In this document: positions 33,461 through 37,356 of the stretch, in pieces
Position numbering within the stretch: the stretch's first letter is position 1
Layout of the letters: the number at the start of each line of letters is the position of its first letter
Assembly (NCBI GenBank): GCA_003331875.1
Contig: QOQA01000016.1
Span: 1-37,356, forward strand
Source: Cryomorphaceae bacterium
GTDB taxonomy: Bacteria; Bacteroidota; Bacteroidia; Flavobacteriales; Flavobacteriaceae
Direction of reading: 5' to 3'
Length of the DNA stretch: 37,356 bases
Made by a program: the position numbers and the translations under genes
Notes under the pieces: model-generated
The model's input: only the letters and a program-made list of their open reading frames with translations
The model's database searches: none
Told to the model about the DNA's origin: nothing

Positions 33461-36052
33461 TTACAGTCTTTTATCAGGCTCTCTCCTTTTGTCATACTTA
33501 AGATCGCTGAGGAATCCTGATTTGATACCAATGAAAAAATACCATGACTCTCTGTTGCTAAATGGAACCCAACTAAAATTCATTTTCCAACTATCTAGAT
33601 CTCTCTCAAATCTCAACTGCGTATAAGTAAAGCCCTTATTTTTAAAATCATATCCAGAGGAGCCTCCAATTTTCCACTTTTTTGATAACATAATATTTCC
33701 AGAGAACATTAATGAATTATTTCCAATCTTTTTTTGGCCTCTGTTGTTTAGGTATGTAAGTGAATGGGCAAATCTAAAATCCCATTGGATTTTATTATTG
33801 TATTCAGTAGTATTTTCATTTTTTTCATCATTTAAATCTTCACTATCAAAAGTACTTCGTGAGAGATCGTCACTTGATCCAAATAAATCATCTGCTCTAC
33901 CACCACCAGTTAGGTTTTCAATATTATCATTATTAGAACCTTCCCCAATTGACTTACTATCAATTGAAAAAGACATATTTATGTTCGCACTTGTCATCCT
34001 AAATAACTTTCCATTATTTATGTTTAATTTATTAATTCTTGTGCCTGATTCATTTATCTGATAAGGATCAAATGTAGCTCCAAGATTGATATTTAATTTA
34101 TTATTAAAAAGATTTGTTCCGCCTGTCATTCTAACCGGACTTAATTTTAGTGAGTCTGAAGCCAAGTTGTAGCTTGTGGAAAAATTTAGATTATTCAAAA
34201 TTGTTATTTTTTTTGATTCTTGGGCTAAACTATCTTTAGACCTAACTTTGGCCTCAAGATTATTACTTACCTGTAAACCAATTGAACTAGAATAGGTTCG
34301 AGATGGTAAACCAAAAAAATTATCTTCAAATCTTGTATATTCTGCAGTATTTCCATTTGCATCAATGATGTATGTATCATAATACTCATCAAAGCTTGGT
34401 CTAATACTATAATTTATTGATGGTCTTATTACATGCCTTAAAGCTTCAATTTTTGATTCCTTTTTAAAGTTAAAAAGTCCATATATCGTTGTACCTACAC
34501 CCATACCAAAGTTATACTGACTGAATCTGTCAAAGCCTTTAATTATAACTTTATTTCCTGAATTTTCCGTTTCGGAGTCATAGTCATTTCTTTTTATTGT
34601 GGATCCAGTCCAAACTTCTTCATAATTTCCACTCATACTAACACTAAGATGTTTTAATACTTTAAAATTTGTACTTATTGGAACGGAGTGTTTCATTCCA
34701 TACTTTGCGTCATCAAACATCTCTTTCTTTAAGAAAAGTGAATCTGTTGTTGTAACTCGATTTTCACCCCTGAAGTTGTATTGCATATTTATATTCTTTA
34801 AAATGCCCTTTTTTTGACCATTCCGCTTCACGAATGGATATATTCTTTCTACACTACCTTGGAATGTTGGTAAAACTAAGTTTACACTATTAGATCTTGT
34901 ATTTTGAGAATGTGAGGCACTAAGGGACATATTCACAGAGGGATATCCTCTGAATGTTTTTGAATAAGAAACGGATGAATTTAAAGAGTTATTTAGAAAG
35001 TTTGGTGTATTGATTTGATTCAGCGATTCTCTAAAATAATTACTACTACCTAAATTAACAGATGCTGAAAACCTACTGTTTGGGTTGGCTTTTGAGTCTT
35101 GTGAGTGTGACCATCTAAAATTGTAAATATTTGATTTCGAATAGCCCGGAAGTCCTCTTTCACCATCAATGAGATTTTCAAAGCGTATACTTAGCCTTCC
35201 ATTGTAATTATATCTTTTTTTATAGGTTGACTCTACCCTAAAACCATAGCTTCCGTTAGTATAATAATCACCAAGGAGAGTTAAATCGAAAAAGTCAGAT
35301 GCTGCTATGTAATAACCTCCGTTTTGAAAAAAATAACCTCTTCTGTTAGTTTGTCCAATGGATGGAAATATAAAACCTGAGTTCCTGTCTTGTGCTAATG
35401 GAAAATAACCAAAAGGTAAAAAAATTGGTGTAGGAACATCGTATATGTATAAATTACTTGGTCCAGCGATTATTTTATTATTTGGAATAAATTTTCCAGA
35501 CCTAATTCTTATATAATATTCGGGATCTTCAATATTTCTTGATGTTGTCACTTTAGCTTCCTTTATAAAATAGACTGAATCATTTTCCTTTTTTGTTGCT
35601 TCGGAAAATACATTCATTTCATTTTGTTTTGTTTTTGAATTCCAAATAAGAGCTTTTTTAGTTTCAAAATTGTATCTAATGGAATCAGGATTTATTTCTT
35701 CACCAGCTTGTTTAAAAATTGGACTTTGTACAAGATTTCCTAAAGAGTCTTTAATTCTACCAGCAGAAACAATATTAGTTTCCCAATTAAATTTTATTAT
35801 TCCTGATTGTAATTCAATATCTGTATAATAAAGTTCAGCTCTATCAAATAACGTAATAATCTTATTTTTATTATCAACACTTACATATCCTTTTGCTTTT
35901 CTATCAACCTTGTCAATTAAAAATTTACTTTTTGTTATAGTATCAACAATTGTGGAATCAATACTTTTTTCTTGTGCACGTATTAGACAACTAGATAGTA
36001 TGAGTATTAAGCTTATTAAAACACAGTTTGTATGTTTATTATTTATATGCAA
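33461..36052 (-). CDS. lptD: LptD/OstA-like outer-membrane LPS assembly protein
   Basis: An 863-residue protein with a signal peptide (residues about 10-27, ending IRAQ). An OstA-type N-terminal domain follows (KGYVSVDNKNKIITLFDRAELYYTDIELQSGIIKF), then a segment with IFLPFGYFPLAQDRNSGFIFPSIG typical of Bacteroidota LptD. A long beta-barrel with alternating hydrophobic strands completes the protein. It inserts lipopolysaccharide into the outer leaflet together with LptE. The start is TTG at 36052; no ATG exists nearby in frame and a stop lies five codons upstream. ridA begins two bases after its stop. It is divergent from the amidase gene, with 49 bases between them. Confidence 0.9.
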   Translation of the reverse strand: MHINNKHTNCVLISLILILSSCLIRAQEKSIDSTIVDTITKSKFLIDKVDRKAKGYVSVDNKNKIITLFDRAELYYTDIELQSGIIKFNWETNIVSAGRIKDSLGNLVQSPIFKQAGEEINPDSIRYNFETKKALIWNSKTKQNEMNVFSEATKKENDSVYFIKEAKVTTSRNIEDPEYYIRIRSGKFIPNNKIIAGPSNLYIYDVPTPIFLPFGYFPLAQDRNSGFIFPSIGQTNRRGYFFQNGGYYIAASDFFDLTLLGDYYTNGSYGFRVESTYKKRYNYNGRLSIRFENLIDGERGLPGYSKSNIYNFRWSHSQDSKANPNSRFSASVNLGSSNYFRESLNQINTPNFLNNSLNSSVSYSKTFRGYPSVNMSLSASHSQNTRSNSVNLVLPTFQGSVERIYPFVKRNGQKKGILKNINMQYNFRGENRVTTTDSLFLKKEMFDDAKYGMKHSVPISTNFKVLKHLSVSMSGNYEEVWTGSTIKRNDYDSETENSGNKVIIKGFDRFSQYNFGMGVGTTIYGLFNFKKESKIEALRHVIRPSINYSIRPSFDEYYDTYIIDANGNTAEYTRFEDNFFGLPSRTYSSSIGLQVSNNLEAKVRSKDSLAQESKKITILNNLNFSTSYNLASDSLKLSPVRMTGGTNLFNNKLNINLGATFDPYQINESGTRINKLNINNGKLFRMTSANINMSFSIDSKSIGEGSNNDNIENLTGGGRADDLFGSSDDLSRSTFDSEDLNDEKNENTTEYNNKIQWDFRFAHSLTYLNNRGQKKIGNNSLMFSGNIMLSKKWKIGGSSGYDFKNKGFTYTQLRFERDLDSWKMNFSWVPFSNRESWYFFIGIKSGFLSDLKYDKRREPDKRL

Positions 36053-36101
36053 ACCTTGTATGATTTAACTAAATTAATGATAATTTTATTAGAGAAGTAA
36101 A

Positions 36102-37163
36102 ATGGATTTTTATAGATACTTACTGATTTTTTTATTATTTATTAATTATAATATTTTTTCTCAATCTCTCGACTCTAATTTTACTCTGGTAATTGATCCT
36201 GGTCACGGGGGAAAAGATCCTGGAAATACAGGTAATGGATATTTAGAAAAAAAAATTGCACTCAGTATTGGACTTAAAATAGGAGACAGGTTAAAAAATA
36301 ATAATATAAATATCATCTATACCAGAAAGTCTGATGTATTTGTTGATTTATATAGACGAGCAAAAATAGCAAATGATGTAGAAGCTGATTTATTTATTTC
36401 AATTCACTGTGATGCACACACATCAAATGCATATGGGGCTGGAACTTTTGTTTTGGGCCTTCATGCTAATGAAAGAAATTTTAAAATTGCACAAAAAGAA
36501 AATTCTGTAATTTTTTTAGAAGATGATTATCAACAGAAATATGCTGGTTTTGATCCAAATAACCCAGAATCTGTGATTAGTTTGGTTTTAATGCAAGAAG
36601 ATTATCTAGATAAAAGCATAGTAGCTGCAAATTTTATTCAAAAATCGTTTGTAAATAGATTGAAGAGAAGAGATAGAACAGTAAAACAAGCAGGTTTTTT
36701 AGTTTTAAGAAACACCTACATGCCAAGTGTTTTGGTAGAAACAGGATTTTTAACAAATAAAAGCGAAGGGAGTTATTTAAATTCAAATAAAGGGCAAAAT
36801 GAAATGGCTGATGCGATATCAGAAGCTATAATTAATTATTTTAAAGCACTAGATAATCTTCCAAATATTAATAGAGGTAAAAAAGAAATTAAAAAAAACT
36901 TAGATATATATGAGTTTAAAATTCAAATTTCTGCTTCAAAAACATTATTACCTCTAAAAAAATATAATTTTAATGGGTTAACAAACCTATCCGTAAAAAA
37001 AGAAGGTAGCATTTATAAATATTTTTTTGGGTCTACTTCAAATTATAATGAAGCAAAAAAATTATTAAGAAAATCAAAAAATTATGGTTACAAGTCTTCT
37101 TTCATTATTTTAGAAAAAAATGGAGAAACTTATGATTTAGAAAAATACCTAAATGAATTATAA
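36102..37163 (+). CDS. N-acetylmuramoyl-L-alanine amidase (Amidase_3) with SPOR-like tail
   Basis: A 353-residue secreted protein with a signal peptide (about 1-20, NIFSQ). The zinc ligands are visible: His35 in IDPGHGG, Glu49 in GYLEKKIAL and His102 in FISIHCDAH, with a catalytic Glu in VLVETGFLTN near residue 215. Residues about 270-345 (YEFKIQISAS, KYFFGSTSNYNEAKKLL) look like a SPOR domain that binds denuded glycan strands at the division septum. It cleaves the amide bond between MurNAc and the peptide during daughter-cell separation. The next gene is an MlaD-type protein, an order I associate with Bacteroidota genomes. Confidence 0.94.
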   Translation: MDFYRYLLIFLLFINYNIFSQSLDSNFTLVIDPGHGGKDPGNTGNGYLEKKIALSIGLKIGDRLKNNNINIIYTRKSDVFVDLYRRAKIANDVEADLFISIHCDAHTSNAYGAGTFVLGLHANERNFKIAQKENSVIFLEDDYQQKYAGFDPNNPESVISLVLMQEDYLDKSIVAANFIQKSFVNRLKRRDRTVKQAGFLVLRNTYMPSVLVETGFLTNKSEGSYLNSNKGQNEMADAISEAIINYFKALDNLPNINRGKKEIKKNLDIYEFKIQISASKTLLPLKKYNFNGLTNLSVKKEGSIYKYFFGSTSNYNEAKKLLRKSKNYGYKSSFIILEKNGETYDLEKYLNEL

Positions 37164-37173
37164 CTTTAATTTA

Positions 37174-37181
37174 TAAATTTG
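37174..37181 (+). promoter_or_regulatory. Possible -7 box before the MCE gene
   Basis: TAAATTTG, identical to the boxes of both tRNA genes in this window, ends eight bases before the ATG of the MCE gene. No TTG is seen at -33. Co-transcription with the amidase gene remains possible. Confidence 0.35.
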
Positions 37182-37189
37182 AATACTAA

Positions 37190-37356
37190 ATGAAATTATC
37201 ACACGAAATTAAAACCGCACTTCTAGTTCTTTCAGGTATCTTTCTGTTTGTTGTAATGATTAACTACCTAAAATCAAATGATATTTTTGTGTCAGATAGG
37301 TCATTTTATGCAATTTATGATGATGTGGAAGGTGTTTCAGCTGGAACACCTGTAAC
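37190..37356 (+). CDS. MlaD/MCE family protein, 3' part beyond window
   Basis: The first 55 codons of a gene cut off by the window end. The N-terminus has one membrane helix (TALLVLSGIFLFVVMINYL) followed by FYAIYDDVEGVSAGTPV, the start of the MCE domain found in MlaD. Such proteins form periplasmic hexamers that bind phospholipids and work with an ABC transporter (MlaFE) to move lipids between membranes. It begins 26 bases after the amidase stop. Confidence 0.88.
   Translation, partial: MKLSHEIKTALLVLSGIFLFVVMINYLKSNDIFVSDRSFYAIYDDVEGVSAGTPV

Noticed and set aside
1-37356. CRISPR array, prophage, insertion sequence or integrative element
   Set aside because: No spaced repeats, transposase, integrase or terminal inverted repeats were seen, and neither tRNA gene has a visible partial duplicate nearby.

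Overview
The window looks like chromosomal DNA from a marine member of Bacteroidota, most likely class Flavobacteriia. Evidence: it is strongly AT-rich (roughly 30% G+C by eye), has a SusC/SusD pair, has a Bacteroidota-type LptD and an N-acetylmuramoyl-L-alanine amidase with a SPOR-like tail, and carries -7 promoter boxes of the TAnnTTTG type, including a full TTG-N19-TAAATTTG promoter ahead of a tRNA gene. Genes are packed tightly: many start codons overlap the previous stop by 1-4 bases and three convergent gene pairs overlap at their 3' ends. I see no insertion sequences, phage genes or CRISPR arrays.

Layout. (1) 1-3.2 kb: a truncated lipoprotein gene, a DUF3089 esterase-like lipoprotein, a Tat-exported Gfo/Idh/MocA oxidoreductase preceded by a small membrane-protein ORF, and tRNA-Arg(UCU) with promoter and terminator. 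(2) 3.4-18.3 kb: a xylan-type polysaccharide utilization locus, all on the + strand. It has susC, susD, a small secreted helical protein and a terminator. A seven-gene run follows: sulfatase, GH43, xylulokinase, xylose isomerase, sodium/sugar symporter, GH10 and a second GH10 lipoprotein with an Ig-like domain. (3) 18.3-23.5 kb: housekeeping genes, namely a metallophosphoesterase, a threonine dehydratase without regulatory domain, tRNA-Ser(GCU), and a tsaD-rsmE-AI-2E transporter operon. (4) 23.6-27.8 kb: a large TamB-like protein. (5) 27.8-33.0 kb: MFS transporter plus Gfo/Idh/MocA oxidoreductase, then pfkA-gap-BadF-type sugar kinase. (6) 33.0 kb to the end: envelope genes, with lptD-ridA on the minus strand and amidase plus the start of an MlaD/MCE gene on the plus strand.

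How the genes fit together. The locus encodes an almost complete path from polymer to central metabolism: cleavage by GH10 enzymes, uptake by SusCD, periplasmic sulfatase and GH43 trimming, import by a sodium symporter, then XylA and XylB to xylulose 5-phosphate. The sulfatase suggests a sulfated marine xylan-containing glycan rather than plain plant xylan; this is inference. The most notable observations are the two divergent GH10 enzymes with a rebuilt glycone-side motif, a repeated TAAGGATA/TATCC box cluster upstream of susC with a related element before the sulfatase, and an unrecognised small secreted protein co-encoded with SusCD. No dedicated regulator lies in the window.
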